Source: Polymorphobacter sp. (GTDB taxonomy: Bacteria; Pseudomonadota; Alphaproteobacteria; Sphingomonadales; Sphingomonadaceae). From it: 56,989 nt of DNA. This document shows positions 36,852-45,824 of this stretch, piece by piece; position 1 is the stretch's first letter; every line of letters begins with the position of its first letter. The position numbers were made by a program, and so were the translations under genes. Below the pieces are notes generated by a model that was not told where the DNA came from, did no database searches, and was given only the letters and a program-made list of their open reading frames with translations. The DNA lies in NCBI RefSeq assembly GCF_025362435.1, contig NZ_JANYGL010000148.1, positions 1-56,989 of the forward strand, in the 5' to 3' direction.

Positions 36852-37031
36852 ATGATGAAACTTTTGAAGCGCGTCCGGCTTAGCAAGTCCGGTGCATCGG
36901 CAGCTGAATACGCGTTGATCCTTGCAGTTATCGGTGGCGGCATCGTGGTCGCGGCAATCGCGCTCAAAGGGTCCATCGCTGGCGCAATGAACGGCTCCGC
37001 GAACGTGATTTCGACCAACAGCCCCACGTAA
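36852..37031 (+). CDS. flp: Flp/Fap pilin, second tandem copy
   Basis: A 59-residue prepilin starting MMKLLKRVRLSKSG, with ASAAEYALILAVIGGG identical to the first copy. Differences are mostly in the tail (GSIAGAMNGSANVISTNSPT). AGAGAGG lies a few bases before the ATG. A second pilin of equal length suggests a recent duplication, giving more subunit or a variant with other surface residues. It precedes the cpaB-cpaA gene series. Confidence 0.92.
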   Translation: MMKLLKRVRLSKSGASAAEYALILAVIGGGIVVAAIALKGSIAGAMNGSANVISTNSPT

Positions 37032-37090
37032 TACTTTAAGGCTTCGGTCCAGGCACACTTGTCGAAAGTCTTGCCCCGGCCGTTGATGAC

Positions 37091-37126
37091 CATCGCCCTT
37101 CCCGGGTCGCAAGGGCGGACGATGGA
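37091..37126 (+). terminator. Hairpin between pilin and cpaB, possible attenuator
   Basis: CCATCG-CCCTT (37091-37101) pairs with AAGGG-CGATGG (37112-37126, with a 4-base bulge), with a CCCGGGTCGC loop, in the 142-base gap before cpaB. There is no T-run. It could protect the abundant pilin message or reduce downstream expression. Confidence 0.3.
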
Positions 37127-37173
37127 TGTGAGTAGTAGTTGCTTATGTTGCTTAAACGCAGGAGTCGCCAGTA

Positions 37174-38031
37174 GTGCCGCAACGGTCGCTTTTCATGCTT
37201 ATTGGCGCGATCGTACTCGGTCTCCTGGCTGTCCTGCTCATGCGTACCTACATCGGAACGGGGGGCAGTCCCGGCGTCGCGACCGCCGTGGTCGCTCCCC
37301 GTTCTACGCCGGTCGTTATTGCCGCGAGCGACCTGCCGCCAGCTGCCGCGATCGATAAGACCAAGCTCAAGCTGGTCGATTGGCCCGCGGACAGTGTCCC
37401 CGCCGGCAGCTTTCAGTCACTCGCCGCGATCCCCGCCGACCACGGACTGATGCAGCCGATGGTCGCTGGCGAGCCGCTGCTCGCCGGCCGTATGACCGGC
37501 GGAACCGCCCGTCCAGGGATCGCTCCGAAGATTGCCGACGGTATGCGCGCTGCAACGGTGCGCGTCACCGACGTCACCGGCACCGGCGGCTTTATCCTTC
37601 CCGGCGCCCGGGTCGATTTGCTCATCACCCAGGCCGGGACGCAGAGCAATAGTCCGTTTAATGATGTCCTGTTCGAAAATATCCGCGTTATCGCGGTCAA
37701 TCAGGACGCCAACGAAGCCAAGGACAAGCCCGAGGTCGCGCAAACCGTGACTGTCGAGGTCAGCCCGGTCCAATCGCAGAAGCTCGCGCTCGCGCAGACG
37801 GTCGGCACCGTCAGCCTCGTGCTACGCAACCCGGCGTACAACGCCTCCGGACCGATCACGACTGTTCATGTCGGCGATTTGCGTGCCGGTCCTGCGGCTC
37901 CGCCAACGGAGCATGCCGTGCGTCGGATCGTCCACGTTAGCCGCCGGACACCCATCGCCCCGACCAAGACCAGCATCGAAGTCGTGCGCGGCGTCGAGCG
38001 CGCCACATACCAGATCGCGCGGAGCGAATGA
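37174..38031 (+). CDS. cpaB: Flp pilus assembly protein CpaB (RcpC)
   Basis: A 285-residue inner-membrane-anchored periplasmic protein. A GTG start follows GCAGGAG. One membrane segment at about residues 7-27. TPVVIAASDLPPAAAIDKTK is the SAF-type domain, and DGMRAATVRVTDVTGTGGFI with LPGARVDLLIT is the CpaB C-domain motif. It supports the secretin channel of the tad system. Ends in an ATGA overlap with cpaC, so the two are coupled. Confidence 0.9.
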   Translation: MPQRSLFMLIGAIVLGLLAVLLMRTYIGTGGSPGVATAVVAPRSTPVVIAASDLPPAAAIDKTKLKLVDWPADSVPAGSFQSLAAIPADHGLMQPMVAGEPLLAGRMTGGTARPGIAPKIADGMRAATVRVTDVTGTGGFILPGARVDLLITQAGTQSNSPFNDVLFENIRVIAVNQDANEAKDKPEVAQTVTVEVSPVQSQKLALAQTVGTVSLVLRNPAYNASGPITTVHVGDLRAGPAAPPTEHAVRRIVHVSRRTPIAPTKTSIEVVRGVERATYQIARSE

Positions 38032-39395
38032 TGCCGGTTACGCAGAAATCGACCCGGCATCGGCTGCTCCCGTTCGCGCGGCGTCGGCGCGGGGCGGGAG
38101 GCTGCTCCGCGTTGATTGTCGCCGCCGTCATTGCGTTCTCCGTTCCCGGACACGCGCAAGTCGCCGCCCTTTCCAAGATAGCGGGCCAACAGCTTACGGT
38201 CGCACAGGGCAAGAGCCAGTTGCTCCGGATTGGTCGCCCGGTTGCGCAGGTGCTCATCGGCGACCCGGCAATTGCCGACGTCCTGCCGATGAACGGCGAC
38301 ACGCTATACGTTCTCGGCAAGAAGATCGGCACGACCAACCTCACCGTCTACGACCGTAGCCATGCGCTGATCGCGGTGCTCGACCTTGTTGTCGGCCCCG
38401 ATGCTGCCGGGCTGAGGACTCAGCTTGCTGCGTTGCTTCCGGGCGAGACGATCGGCGTCCGCTCGACCAACGATTCACTTGTGCTTGAAGGCACTGTGTC
38501 GAACGCTGTCGTCGTCGAGCGTGCGATGCACCTTGCGGAAGTCTTCGTTCCCGGCAAAGCCGTCAACTTCCTCAGCCTCGGGACGCCGCAGCAGGTCCTG
38601 CTCGAAGTCCGCTTTTCAGAGATGCGCCGCAGCACCGCGCGGTCGCTCGGAATTCGCACACTGGCGCTCTCCAACAGCGGCAACTTCAATTCGCAAACCG
38701 GCAGCACGAACAGCGATGCAACCGCGGCGATCAGCGGTAGCTTTGGCATCGGCGCGGTCAACATCAACGTCGCTCTCGACGCACTCGAGCAGAAGGGACT
38801 AGTGACGACCTTGGCGCAACCCAACCTCGTCGCCCTGTCGGGCGAGACCGCGTCGTTCCTTGCTGGCGGCGAGTTTCCGGTGCCGGTCGCGTCATCGCCG
38901 GCGTCCTCTGGCGGCATCTCCACGATAACCGTCGCCTTCAAGGAGTTCGGCGTCAGCCTCGGCTTCACCCCGACGGTACTGTCCGACGGCATGATCAACC
39001 TCGTCGTTGCCCCCGAAGTCAGCGCGATCGATCCAGCCGCGTCGATTACGCTCAACAGCATCGTCATCCCGGGGCTGCGGACCCGGCGGGCCAAGACCAC
39101 GCTTGAACTGCGCGACGGCGAGAGCTTTGCGATCGCGGGGCTGATCGGGGCCGATTTCGCGGATACCGTACGGCAGGTTCCCCTGCTCGGCAGCCTGCCG
39201 ATCATTGGCGCACTTTTCCGCTCGACGCGCTTCGACCGCAGCGAAACCGAGCTGGTGATCACCGTCACCCCGCACCTCGTCCGTCCGGTGAAGCCGGAGG
39301 CGCTTCATCTGCCGACCGAGCAGTTTCGCGCGCCCGACGAAGCAAGCCAGTTTCTACTTGGCGCGCGTCAGGCGCCGCACGAGGTCAAGCCATGA
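38028..39395 (+). CDS. cpaC: Secretin CpaC (RcpA), tad pilus outer-membrane channel
   Basis: A 455-residue exported protein. Signal region to PGHA-QV near residue 44 after an Arg-rich leader. LTVAQGKSQLLRIGRPVAQV is the pilus-secretin N-domain, and the C-terminal secretin core contains ITVAFKEFGVSLGFTP and VPLLGSLPIIGALFRS with VITVTPHLV. It forms the outer-membrane ring through which the Flp pilus passes. Coupled by ATGA overlaps to cpaB and the following small gene. Confidence 0.93.
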   Translation: MMPVTQKSTRHRLLPFARRRRGAGGCSALIVAAVIAFSVPGHAQVAALSKIAGQQLTVAQGKSQLLRIGRPVAQVLIGDPAIADVLPMNGDTLYVLGKKIGTTNLTVYDRSHALIAVLDLVVGPDAAGLRTQLAALLPGETIGVRSTNDSLVLEGTVSNAVVVERAMHLAEVFVPGKAVNFLSLGTPQQVLLEVRFSEMRRSTARSLGIRTLALSNSGNFNSQTGSTNSDATAAISGSFGIGAVNINVALDALEQKGLVTTLAQPNLVALSGETASFLAGGEFPVPVASSPASSGGISTITVAFKEFGVSLGFTPTVLSDGMINLVVAPEVSAIDPAASITLNSIVIPGLRTRRAKTTLELRDGESFAIAGLIGADFADTVRQVPLLGSLPIIGALFRSTRFDRSETELVITVTPHLVRPVKPEALHLPTEQFRAPDEASQFLLGARQAPHEVKP

Positions 39396-39631
39396 TCGCG
39401 ATCATCGCCGCCGCCAGCTTTCTCTCGACGCCGCTTGCCGCGCTCAACGCCGATCCGCATCTCGGCATGGCAACGACCGCCAATCTCGCGGCAATGATCG
39501 TCCCGCCGGGTCCGCGCGGTCCGGCGATCGAGGGGGGGCAAGGTGTCGCGGCAGTCGGCGCGATCCGACGGCTGCAGACCGACAAGGTCAAGGCGCCGGA
39601 GCGCGCGAGCACGTCGGGCACTGGTGGTTAG
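39392..39631 (+). CDS. Very short CpaD-like protein (C-terminal motif only)
   Basis: A 79-residue exported protein starting in the ATGA overlap with cpaC, in the position where cpaD normally sits. Signal peptide covers about residues 1-18. LGMATTANLAAMI (24-36) resembles the C-terminal CpaD signature around Phe-Gly-Cys-Ala, then Asn-Leu-Ala-Ala-Met, but has Met in place of Cys, and the rest of a normal 200-residue CpaD lipoprotein is absent. It is either a stripped-down CpaD or an unrelated small protein. The link is by memory of the family, not by alignment. Confidence 0.6.
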   Translation: MIAIIAAASFLSTPLAALNADPHLGMATTANLAAMIVPPGPRGPAIEGGQGVAAVGAIRRLQTDKVKAPERASTSGTGG

Positions 39632-39655
39632 GGTGACCAGCCGGTTCAGCCCCCA

Positions 39656-40822
39656 ATGAGCGCTCTGCCCCCCGGCGTCCACGAGGCGAGGGCCGACCAG
39701 TTGCGGACGTTGCGCGTCGCCGTCGTCGTCGATCCGGCAACGGCATCGCCGTTGTCGGCGGCCGTCCTCGCTTCCGCCAATCTCCATCTGCATCTCGTTC
39801 CGCTCGCCGAGCTCGATCCGGCGCTGCCGTTCATGCGTCAGGCCGACGTCGTCATCGTCGAGGTCCAGCTGGATCGGGCAGGCGAACTCGAGACCTTCGC
39901 GCGGATCGTCGGCGAGCAGCCGCGCCCGGTCATCGCCGCCGCACGCGCGCTTACCGCTGGCGCCGTTCGCTCGCTCATGCGCGCGGGTGCGGTCGATGCA
40001 GTGGCGCTTCCGCTCGAAGTCCGCGACCTTAGCGAGGCGCTCGACGCGGCGCAGCGGATGCTGACCGCGCTCCCGCAGGCGCCGGCCAAGGGCCGGGTCG
40101 TCAGTTTTCTTCGTGCGGTCGGCGGCGCAGGTGCGACGGCGATCGCGACGCAGATCGGTTGCCTGTGGAGCAGCCGCCAGACGACGTGCCTGATCGACTT
40201 CGACCTTCAGTTCGGCGCGGTGGCACTCTACCTCGACATGCAACCTCCGCTGGGCATGCTCGACCTGATCGAAGCACGCGACCGGCTCGACCATACGCTC
40301 TTCGCAACGATCACCGCCCGGCACGCCTCGGGCCTGACGATCATCGCCGCACCGCGTGACATCGCCCCGCTCGAGTCGCTGACTCCGGCGATCGTGGCAC
40401 AAATCCTGACGCTGGCCGCCCAATCTTTCGAAGTCGTGCTGGTCGATCTACCCGCCGCGTGGACGCCATGGTCGCTTGCCGCACTGGCGCATTCGGATGC
40501 GGCGTGCCTCGTCACCAACCTGAGCGTCCCCGGCCTGCGCCAGGCGCGACGGCAGCTTGACTTGATCGAGGTCAACGGCGTCGCCGCGCCGTTGAAGATC
40601 GTCCTGAATCGCGTCCCCAAGACATTATTCCGGACGATCGACATGGGTGACAGCGAGCGCGTTCTGCGTCGCCCGGTCGACTTCACCATCGCCAACGACT
40701 TTGCGACGATGACGAATGCGATCGATCAAGGGCGGCCAATCAGCAGCATCCGTAGCCGCTCGCCGCTCGAAGCCGACCTAAATGCCCTGATTGCGGGCCT
40801 GACCACGGTGCTTGCAGCATGA
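39656..40822 (+). CDS. cpaE: CpaE/TadZ-like pilus localisation ATPase
   Basis: A 388-residue cytoplasmic protein. Residues 20-135 resemble the receiver-like N-domain. The ParA/MinD-like domain follows with GGAGAT (156-161) in place of the Lys-Gly-Gly-x-Gly-Lys Walker A, and DFDLQFG (181-187), a TadZ signature. The Walker lysines are missing, as in several TadZ proteins, so nucleotide turnover is doubtful. It places the pilus machine at the pole. Ends in an ATGA overlap with cpaF. No clear ribosome site precedes its start. Confidence 0.88.
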   Translation: MSALPPGVHEARADQLRTLRVAVVVDPATASPLSAAVLASANLHLHLVPLAELDPALPFMRQADVVIVEVQLDRAGELETFARIVGEQPRPVIAAARALTAGAVRSLMRAGAVDAVALPLEVRDLSEALDAAQRMLTALPQAPAKGRVVSFLRAVGGAGATAIATQIGCLWSSRQTTCLIDFDLQFGAVALYLDMQPPLGMLDLIEARDRLDHTLFATITARHASGLTIIAAPRDIAPLESLTPAIVAQILTLAAQSFEVVLVDLPAAWTPWSLAALAHSDAACLVTNLSVPGLRQARRQLDLIEVNGVAAPLKIVLNRVPKTLFRTIDMGDSERVLRRPVDFTIANDFATMTNAIDQGRPISSIRSRSPLEADLNALIAGLTTVLAA

Positions 40823-42210
40823 TCTGGCCGACACGTAAATCGACCCTCGTGCCGCCGCTCGTCGTCCCGCCGCGCCCGGTGGCGGCCGGCGCCCCGGCCA
40901 AGGCGGCGAGCCCGGCCCCGGTCATCCCGCAGCGCGAGCGACGGACCGATCTCAAGGTCGATCTCCATCAACGGCTGATCGAGCGGATCAACCTGTCGGC
41001 GCTCGACACGATGAGCCGCGAGCAGATTGCGGTCGAGGTCAGCGACATCGTCCAGGATATGCTCGTCGAACAGAACCATGCGCTCAACCTCGCCGAGCGT
41101 GGCGAGTTGATCGAGGATATCCTCGACGAGCTGCTCGGCCTTGGCCCCCTCGAGCCCTTGCTCAAGGACCCGACGATCACCGACATCATGGTCAACACCT
41201 GCAACGTCGTCTTCGTCGAACGCCGGGGCAAGATCGAAGAGGTCAAGACCCGCTTCAAGGATGATCGCCACCTGCTGCGGATCATCCAGAAGATCGTCGG
41301 CGCGGTCGGGCGCCGGGTCGACGAAAGCTCGCCGATGGTTGACGCGCGGCTCGCGGACGGCAGCCGGCTCAACGCGATCATTCCGCCGCTCGCAGTCGAC
41401 GGGCCGCTCCTGTCGATCCGGAAATTTTCGAAGACCCCGATCGATATGTCGAAGCTCGTCGGCTACGGCGCGCTGCCGCAGGAGGCCGCCGACGTGCTGC
41501 TCGGTGTGGTCGAGGCGCGGCGCAACGTCATCATCTCGGGCGGAACAGGATCGGGCAAGACGACGATGCTCAACGCGCTGTCGGCGGCGATCGACGGCAC
41601 CGAACGCATCCTCACGATCGAGGATTCGGCCGAGCTCCAGCTTCAGCAGCGCCACGTCGTGCGGCTCGAAACCCGCCCGGCCAACATCGAGGGGCGCGGT
41701 GAGATCAACCAGCGCGAGCTCGTCAAGAACGCGCTGCGGATGCGGCCCGACCGCATCGTCCTCGGCGAAATCCGCGCCGGCGAGGCCTTCGACATGCTCC
41801 AGGCGATGAACACCGGCCACGACGGGTCGATGACAACGGTCCACGCCAACACGCCGCGCGACGCACTCAGCCGCATCGAGCAGATGATCGGCATGAGCGG
41901 GATCGACATCAGCCCCAAATCGGCGCGCAGCCAGATCGCCGCGGCCATCCACGTCGTCCTCCAGCTGGCGCGCCTGAGCGACGGCTCACGCCGCGTGATG
42001 TCGATCAGCGAAGTCACCGGCATGGAGGGGGAAACCGTGCTGATGCAGGAGATCTTTCGCTACAAGCGCACCGGCGTAGCCGACGACGGCACTGTCATCG
42101 GCCACTTCGAAGCAACCGGCATCCGTCCGAAGTTCATCGAGCACCTTATCGCTCGCGGGATTCACCTGCCCGCGCATTTGTTCGATCCGAGCCACAAGAT
42201 GGGCACCTGA
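40819..42210 (+). CDS. cpaF: CpaF/TadA secretion ATPase
   Basis: A 463-residue hexameric ATPase powering pilus extension and retraction. [15 protein letters not shown] is the Walker A (Lys247), [11 protein letters not shown] the Asp box, and [18 protein letters not shown] the Walker B region. [12 protein letters not shown] is the His box. The N-domain carries [19 protein letters not shown]. All motifs intact. ATG overlaps the cpaE stop, and tadB follows after one base. Confidence 0.95.
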   Translation: MIWPTRKSTLVPPLVVPPRPVAAGAPAKAASPAPVIPQRERRTDLKVDLHQRLIERINLSALDTMSREQIAVEVSDIVQDMLVEQNHALNLAERGELIEDILDELLGLGPLEPLLKDPTITDIMVNTCNVVFVERRGKIEEVKTRFKDDRHLLRIIQKIVGAVGRRVDESSPMVDARLADGSRLNAIIPPLAVDGPLLSIRKFSKTPIDMSKLVGYGALPQEAADVLLGVVEARRNVIISGGTGSGKTTMLNALSAAIDGTERILTIEDSAELQLQQRHVVRLETRPANIEGRGEINQRELVKNALRMRPDRIVLGEIRAGEAFDMLQAMNTGHDGSMTTVHANTPRDALSRIEQMIGMSGIDISPKSARSQIAAAIHVVLQLARLSDGSRRVMSISEVTGMEGETVLMQEIFRYKRTGVADDGTVIGHFEATGIRPKFIEHLIARGIHLPAHLFDPSHKMGT

Positions 42211-42211
42211 C

Positions 42212-43213
42212 GTGCCTGCCGACATGCCCGGCTGGGCGACTCTTACGGCTTATGGGCTGGTTTTCTGCGCGACGCTGCTGTTCGCCGACTTCGCCATGGG
42301 CGCGATCAGCGCGCGCCGGTCGAAGCAGTCGGTCAATCGCCGCCTTGGCCTGATCGCCGCGGGCAAATCGCGCGTCGAAGTCATGCAACTGCTTCGCCCG
42401 CAACGTCGCGGTGCGGCGCGCGGGTCGCTGCTCGGCCCGGTCGTGCGCTGGCTTGAGCCGAAACTGACCCAGGCAGGATTGCGCATCAGCGCACACCGGA
42501 TGCTCGCGATGATGGCGTTTGGCAGCGCGGCCATCGGCATCGTCTTTCCGCTCCTCGCGCAGCTTACCGCTCGGTTCAATTCCGCGTCGACCGTGCTGCT
42601 CCTAATGATCTTCGCGGTCGGCGTCGGCTTCGCGATGCCGATCTTCTACCTCAACATGCGCGCGGCGAAGCGGATCAAGGCATTCGACAAGCAGTTTCCG
42701 GTCGCGCTCGACATCTTCGTCCGCGGCCTCCGCGCCGGTCACCCAGTGTCTGCCGCGCTCGACCTGCTCACCACCGAGATGGCGGACCCATGCGGATCCG
42801 AATTCGGCATCGTTATTGACGAGGTCAACTACGGGCTCGACCTGCGCGAGGCGCTGACCAATTTGAGCAACCGCATCGGCAGCCAAGACGTCCAGATGTT
42901 CGTCGTCTGCGTCGCGATCCAGAACGAAACCGGCGGCAATCTCGCCGAAATCCTCGAGGGGCTGACCAAGGTGATCCGCGAGCGCATGGGCATGGTAATG
43001 AAGGTCAAGGCGTTGGCGAGCGAGGGCAAGATGACCGGAACGATGCTATCGATCCTGCCGCTGTTCACCTTCACCGTCGTTTTTTCGAGTGCCCCGGAGT
43101 TCTATCTCGATGTCGCCGGCGACCCGTGGTTCATCCCGGGCGTCGGCATCATCCTCACGCTTTATTCGCTCGGCATCTTGACGATCCGCAAGCTGGTGGA
43201 CTTGAAAGTATGA
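42212..43213 (+). CDS. tadB: TadB-like inner membrane platform protein (type II secretion F domain)
   Basis: A 333-residue protein with a GTG start one base after the cpaF stop. Four or five membrane segments: N-terminal pair at about 8-30 and 90-140, and a C-terminal one. The T2SSF domain shows FVRGLRAGHPVSAALDLL and IQNETGGNLAEILEGL. It forms the membrane platform with TadC. Ends in an ATGA overlap with tadC. Confidence 0.92.
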   Translation: MPADMPGWATLTAYGLVFCATLLFADFAMGAISARRSKQSVNRRLGLIAAGKSRVEVMQLLRPQRRGAARGSLLGPVVRWLEPKLTQAGLRISAHRMLAMMAFGSAAIGIVFPLLAQLTARFNSASTVLLLMIFAVGVGFAMPIFYLNMRAAKRIKAFDKQFPVALDIFVRGLRAGHPVSAALDLLTTEMADPCGSEFGIVIDEVNYGLDLREALTNLSNRIGSQDVQMFVVCVAIQNETGGNLAEILEGLTKVIRERMGMVMKVKALASEGKMTGTMLSILPLFTFTVVFSSAPEFYLDVAGDPWFIPGVGIILTLYSLGILTIRKLVDLKV

Positions 43214-44169
43214 TGACGCCGCTGGTCGCCGAGATTTTGCTGATCGCGACGGTGTTTACCGCAGGATGCCTGTTGTTTCTCGGCCTTGCGCCACTCTTCG
43301 CCAACAAGGTCGACCTGCGCCACCGCCTCGCGGGGACCAGCGCGGCCCCGGTCGCTCCCCGCACCAGCCTGCGCGTCGACCAAGGACCGTCGATCTGGTC
43401 GCGGCTGGTCCGCAGCATCGAGGAGCGAGGCGTGTCGCTTGCCGACAGCAAGCCCGGGGCCCATTCCGAAAAGCTTGTCCAAGCAGGCTTCACCCAGCCG
43501 CACGCGCCGCGATTGTTCATGCTCGTGCGCACGGTCCTGACGCTGCTGCTGCCCGCCGTCGGCGCGACGTTCATGCTGCTGACCTCCGACCCGAAGCCGA
43601 TGAAGCTCTACATGATCGTCGCCGGTCTCGCAGTTGCCGGGCTTTATGCGCCGGGCTTCTACATCGGCAGCCGGGCGGGAGCGCGGGGCAAGGCGATCCT
43701 CAACGGCTTCCCCGACACGCTCGACCTGATGCTCGTCTGCGTCGAGGCGGGACTTGGGATCGACGCCTGCTTCACGCGCGTCGGGCAGGAGGTTCGCCGC
43801 TCGCACCCGCTGCTCGCCGACCAGTTCGCTCTCGTCGCGCTCGAACTTCGCGCCGGTCGCAGCCGCGAGAACGCCTTGAAGGGGCTTGTCCACCGCACCG
43901 GCGTCGCCGAGATCGGCTCGTTCGTGACGCTGATCATCCAGTCGGACAAGCTCGGGTCGAGTATTGCCCAGGCGCTGAAATGCTATGCGATCGAGATGCG
44001 CGAGGCACGCAAGATGCGCGCCGAGGAAAAGGCGCATCGCCTGCCGGTGCTGATCTCGATCCCGCTGGTTGCCTTCATGCTGCCGACGATGATCGCCGTG
44101 CTGATCCTGCCGGGCGCGATCCTGGTCAAGCGCGACCTGCTCCCGAGCTTCGCCAACGCGGGCAAATAA
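43210..44169 (+). CDS. tadC: TadC-like inner membrane platform protein
   Basis: A 319-residue protein (ATG 43210 or 43213; MMTPLV start). N-terminal helix, central pair (LRTVLTLLLPAVGATFM region), T2SSF domain with CVEAGLGIDACFTRVGQE and IIQSDKLGSSIAQALK, and a C-terminal helix. Partner of TadB. Only 2 bases separate it from the prepilin peptidase gene. Confidence 0.92.
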   Translation: MMTPLVAEILLIATVFTAGCLLFLGLAPLFANKVDLRHRLAGTSAAPVAPRTSLRVDQGPSIWSRLVRSIEERGVSLADSKPGAHSEKLVQAGFTQPHAPRLFMLVRTVLTLLLPAVGATFMLLTSDPKPMKLYMIVAGLAVAGLYAPGFYIGSRAGARGKAILNGFPDTLDLMLVCVEAGLGIDACFTRVGQEVRRSHPLLADQFALVALELRAGRSRENALKGLVHRTGVAEIGSFVTLIIQSDKLGSSIAQALKCYAIEMREARKMRAEEKAHRLPVLISIPLVAFMLPTMIAVLILPGAILVKRDLLPSFANAGK

Positions 44170-44171
44170 CG

Positions 44172-44702
44172 GTGTTCGAGCACGTCGCGGCCGCAACTGC
44201 CCTCGCCTGCGTCGCTGGCGCTGCCTACGCCGACATCCGCCATTTCGAAATTCCCGATGGCTGGTCGGTCGCGATCGCGGCGTTGTTCGTCGTGTTTGCT
44301 TTCGTCGCACCGCCGGTCGAGCCGTGGTGGGCACACGTCGCGGCGGGGGCCGGCGTCTTCTTCATTGGTGCATTGCTGTTCAGCCGCGGCTGGCTCGGCG
44401 GGGGTGACGTCAAGCTGCTCGCGGCATGCGCGTTATGGGCTGGATTTTTGGGGCTGCCGTTGCTGCTGCTCGGCACGGCGTTTGCCGGCGGGGTCCTCGC
44501 CTTGCTCGCTGTCGTCGGCCGCATGCTGGCGACGCCCGCAGTCACCTACCGCGGTTTGCAGCGCGACGGACCGCTCCCCTATGCGGTCGCCATCCTCGGC
44601 GGCGCGATCTTGCTCGCAACCATGCCGTCCTTCACCGAGCCTGCGGTGGCTCAGGCGAGTGCAAGATACAGCGCGCCGACCCCGAAGACCGCCCCCAGCT
44701 GA
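44172..44702 (+). CDS. cpaA: Prepilin peptidase CpaA (A24 family)
   Basis: A 176-residue membrane aspartic peptidase with a GTG start. Catalytic Asp21 in YADIRHFEIPD and Asp79 in GGGDVKLLA match the two-aspartate A24 pattern. Six hydrophobic segments. It cleaves the Flp and TadE-type leaders. Its last 17 codons lie antisense to the DUF1294 gene, so the tail (QASARYSAPTPKTAPS) may be an added extension. Last gene of the rightward tad arm; in many tad loci cpaA sits near the pilin genes instead. Confidence 0.9.
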   Translation: MFEHVAAATALACVAGAAYADIRHFEIPDGWSVAIAALFVVFAFVAPPVEPWWAHVAAGAGVFFIGALLFSRGWLGGGDVKLLAACALWAGFLGLPLLLLGTAFAGGVLALLAVVGRMLATPAVTYRGLQRDGPLPYAVAILGGAILLATMPSFTEPAVAQASARYSAPTPKTAPS

Positions 44703-44926
44703 AGGCCAAATATCAACAGCAGCATGTCCGCGAACGGCTGCTTGCGCGTCTTATGCCGGATGACGCGCTGCGCGAGGATCGCGCCGATCGATCCGCCGGC
44801 TGCTGCGAACATCAACATTCGAAACTCTGGAATACGATAGAGGCCAGCGGCCGACCGTGCTTTGTCATCGGCAAATAGAAAAAACGCGGCGGCGTTGATC
44901 AATACAAAAAACCCAACATACGCCAT
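44651..44926 (-). CDS. DUF1294 family small membrane protein
   Basis: A 91-residue protein with two to three membrane segments. MLMFAAAGGSIGAILAQRVI and the following RHKTRKQPF are the DUF1294 core (Gly-Gly-x-Gly plus R-H-K-T-x-K). Function unknown. It overlaps the 3' end of cpaA by 52 bases on the opposite strand. ATG at 44924-44926. Confidence 0.88.
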   Translation of the reverse strand: MAYVGFFVLINAAAFFLFADDKARSAAGLYRIPEFRMLMFAAAGGSIGAILAQRVIRHKTRKQPFADMLLLIFGLQLGAVFGVGALYLALA

Positions 44927-45076
44927 TATAGAATCTCCCTCACTCGCGGCCTATTTTTTCGTAGCCGGGCGAGCTGACAAGTCGAAACGAACGAAATTAA
45001 GTCGCTACCGTAAGTTCTTAGACCACGATATGGTAGAGTTACCGGAAGATTTACTGCTCCATCCGGCGATGGGATC

Positions 45077-45688
45077 ATGATGTTTTCGATGTCGAAGCGG
45101 GCGTGGTGGCTGACCGGCGGGATGGCCGCAGCGTTCGCGTTCCTGACGCTCGGCGACATCCTGTCGACGCTTGCCTCGCTGCGCAACGGCACGGGCGTCG
45201 AGCTCAACCCCAACGCCGCGCGCGCCGACGGCGGCATCCGTATCGGCTTTCTCGTGCTGAGCAACGCAGTCCTCCTCATCCCCTTATTGGGGGCGTTCAT
45301 CTTCGGCATCGGCCGTGCGGCGACGGTCCCGGCAGTGGTCCTGACCCGCTGGTGGCGGCATATCTTCGACGTGTTCTTCATCAAGCCGCTCGACGATCGT
45401 GCCCGGAGCCGGTCGCCCCTGCGCCTCGTCACCGCGACGACTACCTTGCTGAATCTCAAGATAGTCATCCTCGCCAACAACCTGCTCGCCGCACAGGGAC
45501 ATACCGGCCCGGTGTCGATGCTGGCGTCGGTGTGCACGTGGCTGGGGCTGACTGACGGGACGCGATACTGGACCGCGTACGTTTTCCTGATTGTGCCGTG
45601 CTACGTTGCCGCGGTCGGCGTCAGCGCACACCTGCTTGCCTTCGCCGCTGCGCCAACAAGAGCTTCGCTGCGATCAGCTGCCAGCTAA
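45077..45688 (+). CDS. Small integral membrane protein, DUF5658-like
   Basis: A 203-residue protein with four hydrophobic segments (about 9-30, 56-80, 115-140, 155-185). GDILSTLASLRNGTGVELNP has the Asp, Ser-Thr and Glu-x-Asn-Pro pattern I associate with DUF5658 membrane proteins. ATG-ATG start at 45077/45080, with only a weak GATGGGA site. No close partner; the ABC exporter starts 136 bases later. Function unknown. Confidence 0.7.
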   Translation: MMFSMSKRAWWLTGGMAAAFAFLTLGDILSTLASLRNGTGVELNPNAARADGGIRIGFLVLSNAVLLIPLLGAFIFGIGRAATVPAVVLTRWWRHIFDVFFIKPLDDRARSRSPLRLVTATTTLLNLKIVILANNLLAAQGHTGPVSMLASVCTWLGLTDGTRYWTAYVFLIVPCYVAAVGVSAHLLAFAAAPTRASLRSAAS

Positions 45689-45824
45689 GCTCAGCCTTCG
45701 GGTTTGCTGGCAGCGAGCCTCGATGCCAGCCGGTGCAGATGCCGCCTTATCGGTTTGCTGTCGCGGCAAATCCGGTCAAACAGCTTTGGACCGTGGAACG
45801 ATCCACGCCGTCCGGGGGAAGACG

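Noticed and set aside
39633-39659. Eight-codon GTG frame ending in an ATGA overlap with cpaE
   Set aside because: The ribosome site is poor and the frame is too short to support by itself, although it resembles the coupled junctions nearby.
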